64,000 nucleotides of DNA, taken from positions 38,879 to 102,878 of the forward strand of contig NZ_BONI01000027.1 of assembly GCF_016862635.1 (NCBI RefSeq), read 5' to 3'. This document shows, piece by piece, positions 56,255 through 64,000 of the stretch. The stretch is from Catellatospora coxensis (GTDB lineage Bacteria > Actinomycetota > Actinomycetes > Mycobacteriales > Micromonosporaceae). Position 1 is the first letter of the stretch, and every line of letters starts with the position of its first letter. Made by a program: the position numbers and the translations under genes. The notes under the pieces were generated by a model that was given only the letters and a program-made list of their open reading frames with translations, made no database searches and had not been told where the DNA came from.

Positions 56255-56904
56255 TCAAGGTGCTGATCGTCGACGACCAGGCCATGGTGCGGCAGGGTTT
56301 CGGGGCGCTGCTGGCCGCGCAGCCGGACCTGGTGGTGCTCGGCGACGCCGCCGACGGGGCCGAGGGGGTGGCCGCGGCGCGTCGCCTGGACCCGGACGTG
56401 GTGCTGATGGACGTGCGGATGCCGGTGATGGACGGGCTGGAGGCGACGCGGCGGCTGGCCGGCGGCGACCGGCCCAAAGTGATCATCCTGACCACGTTCG
56501 ACCTCGATGACTACGTGTACGAGGCGCTGCGCGCCGGGGCCAGCGGCTTCCTGCTCAAGGACGCGCCCGCCGCGGACCTGATCCACGCGGTGCGGGTGGT
56601 GGCGGGCGGTGAGGCGCTGCTCGCGCCGTCGGTGACGCGGCGGCTGATCGCCGAGTTCGCGTCGCGGCCCCGGGCCGACCGGCCGCGGCCGGTGGCGCTC
56701 AACGGGCTGACCCCGCGCGAGACCGAGGTGCTGCGGCTGATCGCCCGCGGGCTGTCCAACCAGGAGATCGCGGACCTGCTGGTGCTCGCCGAGCAGACGG
56801 TCAAGACGCATGTCAGCCGGGTGCTCGGCAAGCTCGGGCTGCGCGATCGGGCGCAGGCGGTGGTGCTGGCGTACGAGTCGGGTCTGGTCGCCGCCGGGGA
56901 GTAG
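56251..56904 (+). CDS. NarL/LuxR-type response regulator
   Basis: Predicted 217 residues: receiver with Asp54 (Val-Leu-Met-Asp-Val-Arg-Met-Pro) and LuxR-type HTH at about 150-210 (Leu-Thr-Pro-Arg-Glu-Thr-Glu-Val-Leu, then Ser-Asn-Gln-Glu-Ile-Ala). It starts with TTG 56251, overlapping the kinase stop codon (TTGA), so it is translationally coupled. It is the second such pair in 7 kb; the LPXTG gene is divergent from it and could be a target. Confidence 0.9.
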   Translation: MIKVLIVDDQAMVRQGFGALLAAQPDLVVLGDAADGAEGVAAARRLDPDVVLMDVRMPVMDGLEATRRLAGGDRPKVIILTTFDLDDYVYEALRAGASGFLLKDAPAADLIHAVRVVAGGEALLAPSVTRRLIAEFASRPRADRPRPVALNGLTPRETEVLRLIARGLSNQEIADLLVLAEQTVKTHVSRVLGKLGLRDRAQAVVLAYESGLVAAGE

Positions 56905-56977
56905 TACGGCGGTAGGGGCCGGGAATGGCTCCGCGGCGCGACGCCCGCGCGGTGGCCCGCCGCAGACGGTGGCGCTC

Positions 56978-57853
56978 ATGCGATCCCGTCTCCTTTCCGT
57001 CGGCACGGTCAGCGCGCTCGCGCTCGGGCTGCTCGCCGCGCCCGCGGCCGTGCCGCTGCCGGTCTCCGTCGACTACGCGCAGGCCGCCGCGGCGATGACC
57101 GCCGCCGGGGAGCCGTACGCCGGCTGGGCGGCCGCCGGCCGCCGGTTCCTGCTGTTCGACCCGTCCGGCGACGGTTTCGCCGCCGAGGTGCTGGGTGACC
57201 TGTCCACCGCGGAGCGGGTCGCGGTACTGGTGCCGGGGGTCGGCACGACGCTGGCCGACTTCGACCGCGGCCTCGGCGGCGTCGCCCGGCGCGCACCGGC
57301 GGTGCAGGCCCGGCAGCTGTACACGGAACTGCGACGCCAGGCACCGCACGCCCGCGTCGCGGTGGTGGCCTGGCTGGGCTACGACCCGCCCGACGGCTGG
57401 GGCCTGGACGTGGTCACCGAGACGAGCGCCGCGGCGGGGGCGGTGGCGCTGACCCGGTTCGTCGGGCGGCTGGTGCGCGAGCATCCGGCTGTCGTGCTGA
57501 CGCTGGTCGGGCACAGCTACGGCTCGACGGTGCTGGGCCTGGCCGCGAGCGCACTGCCCGCGCAGGTCGGCGACCTGGTCGCGATCGGCAACCCCGGCAT
57601 GGGCCACGACCTCGTCGGGGACCTGGGCACCGGTGCGCGGGTGTGGGCCGCGGAGGCTCCGACCGACTGGATCCGGCGCGTGCCCGGCGTACGCGTGCTG
57701 GGCCTGGGCCACGGCACCCGGCCCGGCAACGCGGAGTTCGGGGCGAGGCTGCTGCCTGTCGACGGCGTCAGCGGTCACGACGGCTATCTGGACACCGGCA
57801 GCGCCACCCTGCCCGCACTGGCCGAGGTGGTCCTCGGCACCCGCTCCCCTTGA
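56978..57853 (+). CDS. DUF1023-type alpha/beta hydrolase, exported
   Basis: Predicted 291 residues. A signal-like hydrophobic N-terminus to about 25 precedes a fold typical of DUF1023 hydrolases: Asp-Tyr-Ala-Gln-Ala, Val-Leu-Val-Pro-Gly-Val-Gly-Thr-Thr, nucleophile in Gly-His-Ser-Tyr-Gly-Ser, and His in Val-Ser-Gly-His-Asp-Gly-Tyr. It is probably a secreted or membrane-attached esterase/thioesterase. ATG 56978 or in-frame GTG 56969 is the start. It is 73 bp after the response regulator gene, so co-transcription is possible. Confidence 0.75.
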   Translation: MRSRLLSVGTVSALALGLLAAPAAVPLPVSVDYAQAAAAMTAAGEPYAGWAAAGRRFLLFDPSGDGFAAEVLGDLSTAERVAVLVPGVGTTLADFDRGLGGVARRAPAVQARQLYTELRRQAPHARVAVVAWLGYDPPDGWGLDVVTETSAAAGAVALTRFVGRLVREHPAVVLTLVGHSYGSTVLGLAASALPAQVGDLVAIGNPGMGHDLVGDLGTGARVWAAEAPTDWIRRVPGVRVLGLGHGTRPGNAEFGARLLPVDGVSGHDGYLDTGSATLPALAEVVLGTRSP

Positions 57854-57891
57854 CTGGCAAGCGCCGGTGACGTTCACGACTTCCGGACGTG

Positions 57892-57924
57892 CGGCAGCCC
57901 TGGGCCACTCGCCCGGGGCCGCCG
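57892..57924 (+). terminator. Hairpin after the hydrolase gene
   Basis: CGGCAGCCCTGGGC and GCCCGGGGCCGCCG form a stem with one mismatch and one G-T pair around a 5-nt loop, 38 bp after the stop codon. The remaining DNA to 58109 shows no clear promoter. Confidence 0.5.
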
Positions 57925-58109
57925 TGCTTTGCTGCCCGTTCACACCGATTCGGCCGCGCTGTCGGGAGACCGGGCAGATGACCGGTTCGGTGGGCCGAGT
58001 CCTTGCGCCTGTTCGGTTTTGGACCGCGATGACGCCTGCGGGCAGCGCAAACCTGGAAGCATGGTGGGTGGCCGAGCCGGATTCGGGAACTCGACAGAGG
58101 AGTACGGCC

Positions 58110-58655
58110 ATGGGTTTCGTGCGAAACATCGGCGTGCTCGCCGCGACACTGGCCGCCGGGCTGCTCGCCACGGCGGGGCCGGTCACCGCGACGCCCGCCG
58201 CCACCGGAGCGCCGCTGGACAACGCCTACCTGATCGCCGCGCACCAGTCGAACCTCACCGAGATCGCGATCAGCAACCTGGCGGCGACCCACGAGGGCGC
58301 CTCGCCGATCGTGGTGCGGCTCGGCGCGGAGTTCAAAGACGATCACCAGAAGCTCGACGACCAGCTGATGTCCGTGGCGCAGCAGCAGGGGGTAGCGCTG
58401 CCGAACATGCCCGACACCGAGCAGCAGGCCGTGATCCAGCAGCTGGAGCAGCTCAACGGCGCACTGTTCGACCAGGCGTGGGTGCCGGTGCAGCTCAAGG
58501 CCCACGCCGCGGCGATGGCCGCGACGCAGGCCGAGATCGCGAAGGGTCAGGATCCGGCGGTCGTGCAACTCGCCAAGGACGCGCTGCCGGTCATCACCAA
58601 GCACCACGAGCAGCTGCTCGACGCGGCGCCCCGGCTCAACGTCCAGGTCCCCTGA
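58110..58655 (+). CDS. DUF4142 secreted protein
   Basis: Predicted 181 residues. Signal peptide to about 24, then a helical domain with Tyr-Leu-Ile-Ala-Ala-His-Gln-Ser-Asn-Leu-Thr-Glu and Lys-Asp-Asp-His-Gln-Lys-Leu-Asp, and His-His-Glu-Gln-Leu near the end: the DUF4142 pattern of paired His/Glu helices. Function unknown, thought to be outside the cytoplasmic membrane. A GAGGAG site precedes ATG 58110. Confidence 0.75.
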   Translation: MGFVRNIGVLAATLAAGLLATAGPVTATPAATGAPLDNAYLIAAHQSNLTEIAISNLAATHEGASPIVVRLGAEFKDDHQKLDDQLMSVAQQQGVALPNMPDTEQQAVIQQLEQLNGALFDQAWVPVQLKAHAAAMAATQAEIAKGQDPAVVQLAKDALPVITKHHEQLLDAAPRLNVQVP

Positions 58656-58666
58656 CGGCCGTCAGG
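58651..58666. repeat. 16-bp palindrome spanning two stop codons
   Basis: CCTGACGGCCGTCAGG is a perfect palindrome; its two TGA trinucleotides are the stop codons of the convergent DUF4142 gene (58653-58655) and peptidoglycan-related gene (58662-58664). The genes end 6 bp apart. It could be a minimal bidirectional terminator core. Confidence 0.6.
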
Positions 58667-59495
58667 CCCGCAGGTACTGCTCCCAGGTCACCTTCGGCTC
58701 GACCGCAGGCCCGTCGTCGGGCCCGCGGTTGGCCAGGCCGTTGAGGCCGAGGTAGTAGTCGCCGGCCTGGTTGCGGGCCGGGGTGGACTGGTCGGTGTCG
58801 GCCAGCGCGATCGCGTGGATGTGGTAGGGCCAGTTGCCCTGGGACGGGGTGCGCAACCAGGCGGCGAAACCGACCTGGCGGAGCCGCCGCACGGCCGTCG
58901 TGCGCTGGGCGGAGGTCATGCCGTCCACGGCGAGGTCGAGCGCGCCGCCGCCGTCGTGGGTGCCCGCCGACGTCGGGTCCTCCCCCGGGCTGTAGGAGCC
59001 CTGGGTGATGGTGAACTGCCGGGCGAGCAGCCGTTCGGCTTCCAGCAGCATCGCCTTGGTGCGGGCGTTGACCGGCACGCCCCGGAAGGTGCTCTGCGCC
59101 CCGGGCGACAGCGGCCGTACGACGGTGAAGCGCTGCTCGCCGAGCTTGGTGAGCGAGGTCGGGCCGGGCAGGCCGGTGGCGTCGAGGCCGGTGTAGCCCA
59201 GCGAGCGCTGCCAGGCCGCGTACGCGTCGATGGTCCTGGTGCCGAAGTGCCCGTCGACGTATGACGCCGCGAGCAGCCCCTTGGCCTGCAGTGCGCTCTC
59301 CACGAGCAGCACGCTGTCGCGGCTGCCGGCCGTGATCGCCGAGTCGGCGCGGCGCGGGTCGATCTGCGCGGACTTCACGACCGCCTCCATGTCGACCGTC
59401 GGCAGCGCGGCCGACGCCTGCCCCGTCCACGCCGCGACCGGTGTGGCCAGCGCGCCCGCGAGCGCGCCGCCCATCAGCCGTCTCCTGGTGACCAT
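58662..59495 (-). CDS. Tat-exported peptidoglycan-binding protein with M15-like metalloenzyme domain
   Basis: Predicted 277 residues. Twin-arginine-type start (Thr-Arg-Arg-Arg-Leu-Met) with hydrophobic helix to about 32; a peptidoglycan-binding domain with Val-Asp-Gly-His-Phe-Gly-Thr near 82-88; then a C-terminal domain with Gly-Thr-His-Asp-Gly-Gly-Gly-Ala-Leu-Asp-Leu (about 182) and Trp-Pro-Tyr-His-Ile-His (about 225), giving His/Asp/His ligands of an M15/hedgehog-type zinc peptidase. It probably trims cell-wall peptides. A GGGGAGGG site precedes ATG 59495. Confidence 0.75.
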   Translation of the reverse strand: MVTRRRLMGGALAGALATPVAAWTGQASAALPTVDMEAVVKSAQIDPRRADSAITAGSRDSVLLVESALQAKGLLAASYVDGHFGTRTIDAYAAWQRSLGYTGLDATGLPGPTSLTKLGEQRFTVVRPLSPGAQSTFRGVPVNARTKAMLLEAERLLARQFTITQGSYSPGEDPTSAGTHDGGGALDLAVDGMTSAQRTTAVRRLRQVGFAAWLRTPSQGNWPYHIHAIALADTDQSTPARNQAGDYYLGLNGLANRGPDDGPAVEPKVTWEQYLRA

Positions 59496-59682
59496 CGGGC
59501 CCTCCCCACTGTGCGACGAGCCCGATCCGGACCCGCCTGATTTGATCTCTGTGGGCGAGGCTAGGCACGGCCGCTACACCGGCGGTACACAGTCCCTACA
59601 GGTCACCGGCCGATGGCGGCCCGTTGCCAGCCTTCGTCCAGCCGGCTCTGATCGAATGGCTTCCGGCGGACAGGAGGCGGGT

Positions 59683-60513
59683 ATGACCGGGAGCGTGCTG
59701 CTCGGGTTGGGCGTGGCGACGGTGCTGGTGGTGGCCGCGTACGCGGTCGTGTGCGCGGTGCGGCCGGGGGCGGCGTACCTCGCCGGGCGGCGCTGGACGC
59801 AGGCCTCGGACCGGCACGGGCGGGCCGCGTTCTCCTGGCTGACCGCGCGGGTCGCCGCGGAGGTCGTGCTGCTGGCCATCGGGGCGGCGCTGGTGTTCAC
59901 GCTGGCGTCGGTGTTCGTGGAGGTGCTCGACGCGGTCGTCGACGCCGACGACCTGACCGTGATCGACCGGCCCGCCGTGGAGTGGCTGGCCGGGCACCGC
60001 ACCCCGGGTCTGACCCGGTTGCAGATCGCGATCACCGACCTCGGCAGCGCGGTCGCGCTCACGCTGGCGGCCGTGGTCGCCGTCGCAGTGGTCGCCTGGC
60101 GCAAGCGCTCGTGGTATCCGCTGGTGCTGGCGGTGCTGTCGCTGGGCGTGCTCCAGCTGATCGTGTACGCGATCAAGGAGATCATCGGCCGGGACCGGCC
60201 CAACCCGCCGGACCAGGTGGTGACCGCCGCCGGGTACTCGTTCCCGTCCGGGCACAGCGCCAGCTCGCTGGTCGGGTTCGCGCTCCTGGCGTGGCTGGTG
60301 TGCATGCTGACGAGCAACCGCACGGTGTGGGCGACGGTCTGGGTCGCCGCCGCTGCGGGCACCGTGCTGGTCGGGCTGTCACGGGTCTACCTCGGCGTGC
60401 ACTACCCGAGCGACGTGCTCGGCGGCTGGGCGCTCGGCCTGACCTGGCTGGCGGTGGTCGCCGTGGCGACCCGGGTGTGGCAGATGCGGATGGCGGCCCG
60501 TGAAACCTCGTGA
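59683..60513 (+). CDS. PAP2-type phosphatase (lipid or phospholipid phosphatase)
   Basis: Predicted 276 residues, six hydrophobic segments, with all three PAP2 motifs: Lys-Glu-Ile-Ile-Gly-Arg-Asp-Arg-Pro (about 166-174), Pro-Ser-Gly-His (about 188-191) and Ser-Arg-Val-Tyr-Leu-Gly-Val-His-Tyr-Pro-Ser-Asp (about 229-240). The active site faces the outside of the membrane. Likely substrates are phosphatidic acid or undecaprenyl pyrophosphate. A perfect AGGAGG lies 5 bases before ATG 59683. Confidence 0.85.
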   Translation: MTGSVLLGLGVATVLVVAAYAVVCAVRPGAAYLAGRRWTQASDRHGRAAFSWLTARVAAEVVLLAIGAALVFTLASVFVEVLDAVVDADDLTVIDRPAVEWLAGHRTPGLTRLQIAITDLGSAVALTLAAVVAVAVVAWRKRSWYPLVLAVLSLGVLQLIVYAIKEIIGRDRPNPPDQVVTAAGYSFPSGHSASSLVGFALLAWLVCMLTSNRTVWATVWVAAAAGTVLVGLSRVYLGVHYPSDVLGGWALGLTWLAVVAVATRVWQMRMAARETS

Positions 60514-60550
60514 AACTTTTCTCACCGATACAGCTGAGTTCTGCAACTAA

Positions 60551-60585
60551 TTGACATTCACGTATGTCGAATATACGTTCCCGGC
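60551..60585 (+). promoter_or_regulatory. Leaderless promoter of the GH172 gene with inverted repeat
   Basis: TTGACA (60551-60556), 17-bp spacer, TACGTT (60574-60579), then 6 bases to ATG 60586: a near-ideal vegetative promoter for a leaderless transcript. ACGTAT (60560-60565) and ATACGT (60573-60578) form an inverted repeat across the spacer and -10 box, a probable operator. Confidence 0.65.
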
Positions 60586-63500
60586 ATGCACCTTCCACAC
60601 CTGCGCACGCTGATCGTGGCGGCAGTCGTTGCGCTCACTCTGACCAGCACCTCGACGCCAACAGCGGCGAGCCCTCCCGACGCCGCGCCCGGTCTGGCGG
60701 CCATCGCGGACAAGGGGCCCGTCGGGTGGGACGTGTACCGGCGGCTAGACCTGCTCCCGCACCTCGCGGCCGGCACCCGCACCGCGCAGTTCTCCAGCTT
60801 CGGCCGGGACGGCTCCAACGACGACGGGTTCAGCGGGGCGTACTCCTGCCTGCGCCAGTCCGGCGGCTGCGTCCTGGCCGAGGATCGCGGACCTGGCGAG
60901 GTCCAGTCGATCTGGTTCACCCGTGACGAGGGCAACGTCACGGCGACCGGCTGGATCCGCATCGAGCTCGACGGGATCACCGTCGTGGACACCGGGTTGC
61001 AGAACCTGGTCAACGGCAACCTCGGCGCGCCCTTCAGCTTCCCCCTGGTCACCAACGCCGACCAGACCTCCGGTGGCGTGACCGTCAAGGTGCCGATGCC
61101 GTACCGGACCTCGATGAAGATCACCACGCAGCACAACCCGCTGTTCTACCACGTCGGCTACCGCAGGTTCGCCGACGCGACCGGGATCAGCACGTTCAGC
61201 ACCGCCGACAGGGCCGACGACGTCATCACCCTGCTGCGCGCGGCCGGCACCCGCGACCCGAAACCGGCCCAGGCCGGCTCGGCCACCAGCAGCGGCACCG
61301 TCACGGCCCCGGCGGGAGGTCAGGTCACCGTGGCGAACCTGACCGGCCCGCGACTGGTCACGGCCCTGCGGCTGCGGGTGCCCGACGCCTCCGCGACCCC
61401 GGCGGTGCTCGCCGGGCTGCGGCTGCGGATCACCTTCGACGGCCGGCGCACCGTCGACTCGCCGATCGGCGAGTTCTTCGGCTCCGGCCTGGCCGAGAAG
61501 CACGTGCGGTCGCTGATGTTCGCGATGGACACCGCCGCCGGCGGCTGGTACAGCTCCTGGTGGCCGATGCCGCTGCGCAGCACCGCCACCGTCGAACTGG
61601 TCAACACCACCGGGCAGTCGGTCTCCGGCATCGGGACCGAGGTGACCTCCGCGCCGGGTGCGCAGTGGACCGACCTGCTCGCCTCGACCGGTGAGGCGGG
61701 CTACTTCACCACCCGCTCCGCGCGGGCCGAGACCGTCATGGGCCAGGACTGGACGATGGCCGACCAGTCCGGCCGGGGACGGCTGGTCGGCGTCACGCAG
61801 ACCATGCGCGGGCACATCACCGGCGGCAACACCCGCAACTACCTGGAGGGCGACGAGCGCATCCACGTCGACGGCTCGCCCACCCCCCAGTGGTACGGCA
61901 CCGGCACCGAGGACTTCTACGAGTCCGGCTGGTACTTCAACCGCGGCGAGTACAGCGGCGTGTTCACCGGCAACCCGGCGCACCAGTTCCGTGCCTCGGG
62001 CTGCGCCGACGAGTGCGACGGGGCGTACCGGCTGCTGATCGGCGACGCGGTCGCGTACACCACCGCGGTGCGGATGGGCATCGAGCACGGGCCGGGCAAC
62101 GACATGCCCGCCGACTACGGCTCGACGGCCTACCTCTACACCCAGCCGACCGCGGCGTCGCGGCGCACCGACACGGTCGTCGCCGGCGACGCGGCCAGCC
62201 GGTCCGCGCACGCCTGGGCCGACAGCGGGGCCACGCAGTACGCCCTGGTCTCGGCGTTCGAGGGCGACGACCCGACGACCGTGTCGGGGCAGGTGCGGGC
62301 GAGCGGTGCGGCGGTCTCGTTCCGGCTCGCGGTCGCGTCCGGCAACCAGGGGGTACGCCTGCGCCGGACCGGTGACCAGCAGTCCGCGGGCCAGCAGGCG
62401 GCGGTGACGGTCGACGGGGTGTCCGCCGGGACGTGGCTGCAGCCACTGGGCAACGGCACGCACCGGTGGCTGGCCGACGAGCTCGCGCTGCCTGCCGCGC
62501 TGACCGCAGGCAAGACGGCGGTCACGGTCACGCTGACCCCGGTGGCCGGGTCGCCGGCCTGGACCGCTTCGCGGTACGAGGCGCTCAGCCTGGTCACGCC
62601 GTTCGCCGACACGGTCGCGCCGGGGCAGGTCACCGGGCTGGCGCTCGGCGGCGGGCGGGTGCACGCGCTCGGGTTGAGCTGGGCGGCGGCGAGCGACGAC
62701 GTCGGTGTGGCGAGCTACCGGGTGTACGCCTCGCGCAGCTCCGACGTGGCGGTCACCGCGGCGAACCTGGCCGGCACGGTGGCAGGGACCGGGTTCCGGC
62801 ACGGGCCGCTGCCCGCGCGGCAGACCTGGTACTACCGGGTGGTCGCGGTCGACGCGGCGGGCAACACCGGACCGGCGTCCGGGGTGGTCTCGGCGACGAC
62901 CCGGGTGCAGGCGAAGGCCGACGTCAACGGCGACGGGCGCGACGACACGCTGCGGTTCACCCGCGCCGACACCAACGACGTGTTCACGGCGCTGTCCAGC
63001 GGCACGTCGTTCACCGGCAACGCGAAGTGGCACGACTTCTTCGGGCTGCCCGGCGAGGCGCCGATGACCGGCGACGTCAACGGCGACGGCCGGGCAGATC
63101 TCATCACGTTCACCCGCGGCGACCTCGCCGACGTGTACGTGGCGCTGTCCAACGGGTCGTCGTTCGGGCCGGGCGTGAAGTGGCACGACTTCTTCGCGGT
63201 CGGCACGGAGATCCCGGCGGTCGGCGACGTGGACGGCGACGGCCGGGCCGACATCGTCACCTTCACGCGCGGCGGGGCCGGTGACGTGTACGTGGCGCTG
63301 TCCACGGGCAGCGGTTTCGGGCCGGGGATCAAGTGGCACGACACGTTCGCGTTCGGCACGGAGACCCCGGCGCTGGGCGACGTGGACGGCGACGGGCGTG
63401 ACGACATCATCACGTTCACCGGCGGCAGCGCGGCCGACGCGTTCGTGGCGCTGTCGGACGGCACCCGGTTCGTGCAGAACGCCTGGCTGTGGCAGGACCA

Positions 63501-63861
63501 GGTGGCGGCGGGCACGGACCTGCCGGCGCTGGCCGACGTCAACGGCGACGGACGCGACGACGTGGTCTCGTTCAGCCGGGGCAGCACCGCGGACGTGTTC
63601 GTGTCGCTGTCGGACGGCGGGCGCTTCGTGCAGTCCGGGTGGAAGTGGCACGACAACTTCGCGATCGGCACGGAGACGCCCGGCGTGGGCGACTTCGACG
63701 GCGACGGCCGGGCCGACGTCGTGACGTACACCGGCGGCAGCGCGGCCGACGTGTACGTGTCGTTGTCGGACGGCGGACGCTTCGTCCAGAACGGCTGGAA
63801 GTGGCACGACGGCTTCGCCACCGGCACCGACCTGCCCAGGCCGGGCTTGATCCTGTCCTGA
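60586..63861 (+). CDS. Secreted GH172 (DUF2961) glycosidase with Fn3 and FG-GAP repeats
   Basis: Predicted 1091 residues. Signal peptide to about 28. The DUF2961/GH172 region runs from about 40 to 520, with [16 protein letters not shown] near 438-453, the family's active-site region. GH172 members act on fructofuranose or D-arabinofuranose glycans. A fibronectin-III domain follows at about 680-770, then six FG-GAP/VCBS-type repeats of about 50 residues, each with an Asp-x-Asn/Asp-Gly-Asp-Gly-Arg calcium loop and a Lys/Leu-Trp-His/Gln-Asp block. The last segment ends Pro-Gly-Leu-Ile-Leu-Ser. Leaderless start, as above. Confidence 0.85.
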   Translation: MHLPHLRTLIVAAVVALTLTSTSTPTAASPPDAAPGLAAIADKGPVGWDVYRRLDLLPHLAAGTRTAQFSSFGRDGSNDDGFSGAYSCLRQSGGCVLAEDRGPGEVQSIWFTRDEGNVTATGWIRIELDGITVVDTGLQNLVNGNLGAPFSFPLVTNADQTSGGVTVKVPMPYRTSMKITTQHNPLFYHVGYRRFADATGISTFSTADRADDVITLLRAAGTRDPKPAQAGSATSSGTVTAPAGGQVTVANLTGPRLVTALRLRVPDASATPAVLAGLRLRITFDGRRTVDSPIGEFFGSGLAEKHVRSLMFAMDTAAGGWYSSWWPMPLRSTATVELVNTTGQSVSGIGTEVTSAPGAQWTDLLASTGEAGYFTTRSARAETVMGQDWTMADQSGRGRLVGVTQTMRGHITGGNTRNYLEGDERIHVDGSPTPQWYGTGTEDFYESGWYFNRGEYSGVFTGNPAHQFRASGCADECDGAYRLLIGDAVAYTTAVRMGIEHGPGNDMPADYGSTAYLYTQPTAASRRTDTVVAGDAASRSAHAWADSGATQYALVSAFEGDDPTTVSGQVRASGAAVSFRLAVASGNQGVRLRRTGDQQSAGQQAAVTVDGVSAGTWLQPLGNGTHRWLADELALPAALTAGKTAVTVTLTPVAGSPAWTASRYEALSLVTPFADTVAPGQVTGLALGGGRVHALGLSWAAASDDVGVASYRVYASRSSDVAVTAANLAGTVAGTGFRHGPLPARQTWYYRVVAVDAAGNTGPASGVVSATTRVQAKADVNGDGRDDTLRFTRADTNDVFTALSSGTSFTGNAKWHDFFGLPGEAPMTGDVNGDGRADLITFTRGDLADVYVALSNGSSFGPGVKWHDFFAVGTEIPAVGDVDGDGRADIVTFTRGGAGDVYVALSTGSGFGPGIKWHDTFAFGTETPALGDVDGDGRDDIITFTGGSAADAFVALSDGTRFVQNAWLWQDQVAAGTDLPALADVNGDGRDDVVSFSRGSTADVFVSLSDGGRFVQSGWKWHDNFAIGTETPGVGDFDGDGRADVVTYTGGSAADVYVSLSDGGRFVQNGWKWHDGFATGTDLPRPGLILS
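62920..63840 (+). repeat. Six tandem FG-GAP-type coding repeats
   Basis: The DNA encoding the C-terminus of the GH172 protein consists of six related units of roughly 150 bp. Each has a run coding for Asp-Val-(Asn/Asp)-Gly-Asp-Gly-Arg-(Ala/Asp)-Asp and ends near a Trp-His-Asp block. Unit sequences are similar enough that internal duplication is likely. The same block occurs in the convergent gene at 63919-64000. Confidence 0.7.
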
Positions 63862-63871
63862 GCAGCGCAAA

Positions 63872-63905
63872 AGGGGACGCCTCCGGTGGTGCGGAGGCGT
63901 CCCCT
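63872..63905. terminator. Bidirectional terminator hairpin
   Basis: Perfect 13-bp stem AGGGGACGCCTCC/GGAGGCGTCCCCT with an 8-nt loop, followed on the plus strand by ATTTC. It lies between the GH172 gene and the convergent gene at the right edge. Confidence 0.75.
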
Positions 63906-63918
63906 ATTTCGTGTGCCG

Positions 63919-64000
63919 CTACAGGGTGGTCTCGCCGTTCAGGCCGAAGAAGTCGTGCCACTTCGCGCCGCCGAGGAAGCCGGTGCCGGTCGAGATGCCG
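63919..64000 (-). CDS. C-terminal end of an FG-GAP-repeat protein (cut by window edge)
   Basis: Only the last 27 codons are present, reading [22 protein letters not shown] before stop at 63919. The Lys-Trp-His-Asp-Phe-Phe-Gly-Leu block closely matches the first repeat of the GH172 protein ([11 protein letters not shown]). This protein is therefore likely a secreted or surface repeat protein related to its neighbour. Confidence 0.6.
   Translation of the reverse strand, partial: GISTGTGFLGGAKWHDFFGLNGETTL

Noticed and set aside
62920..63840. CRISPR-like array
   Set aside because: The repeated units are coding FG-GAP repeats in one open frame, with no spacers or leader.

Overview
The window is very GC-rich, densely packed bacterial DNA with strong G/C third-position bias. 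It reads as a chromosomal segment from a filamentous actinomycete, most likely a member of the Micromonosporaceae; the family is my inference from gene content, not a measured placement. Supporting features are a conservon operon (cvnABCD), a large SARP/AfsR-type regulator, DinB/DUF664-type proteins, Tat-exported and LPXTG-anchored proteins, several secreted multidomain glycosidases, and many genes that appear to be transcribed without a leader. I see no rRNA, tRNA, CRISPR array, phage or transposase. I annotate 64 genes or gene fragments, cut at both window edges.

Layout. 1-6.8 kb: a possible MarR-type regulator (cut by the edge) divergent from a glycosyltransferase, small membrane and zinc-ribbon proteins, a Kelch-like lipoprotein, an isochorismatase-like hydrolase, a DinB-like protein, the deletion remnant of an ABC permease, and two extracytoplasmic or unknown proteins. 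6.9-10 kb: a secreted GH3 enzyme with two F5/8C domains behind a LacI-type operator. 10.3-13.9 kb: the cvnABCD sensor/GTPase conservon. 14-16.4 kb: a PRPP synthetase and two unknown proteins. 16.7-23.6 kb: a six-gene stress operon dnaK-grpE-dnaJ(CbpA-like)-cbpM-clpB-thioredoxin. 23.6-25.9 kb: an overlapping trio of a frameshifted membrane protein, a Gfo/Idh/MocA-like protein without the usual lysine, and a Nudix hydrolase. 26-32.9 kb: regulator-target pairs (LysR/hydrolase, PadR/membrane protein, TetR/hydrolase), an arginase-like protein and an RBBP9-like hydrolase. 33-38.1 kb: a DrrAB-type ABC exporter convergent with a 1048-residue SARP regulator. 38.2-42.5 kb: membrane, DinB, MFS and unknown proteins. 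42.6-45.1 kb: a Tat-exported GH127 enzyme. 45.3-49.8 kb: a TetR/SRPBCC pair, a membrane protein, and an AraC/SDR pair. 49.9-56.9 kb: two NarL-type two-component systems flanking a DUF2306 protein and a large LPXTG-anchored phytase/esterase-like protein. 57-64 kb: a DUF1023 hydrolase, a DUF4142 protein, an M15-like cell-wall enzyme, a PAP2 phosphatase, a GH172 (DUF2961) enzyme with FG-GAP repeats, and the end of a convergent gene carrying the same repeat.

How the genes work together. Three secreted glycosidases (GH3, GH127, GH172) sit far apart, each with its own palindrome-bearing promoter, which fits scavenging of plant or cell-wall arabinan and other glycans. Many regulators face their probable targets across a short shared promoter whose palindrome overlaps the -10 box. 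A recurring design is a TANNNT -10 box 6-8 bases before an ATG or GTG, implying leaderless mRNA; I count 22 genes with it. Convergent gene ends are usually separated by a strong hairpin, two of which are larger composite inverted repeats that look like dispersed elements.
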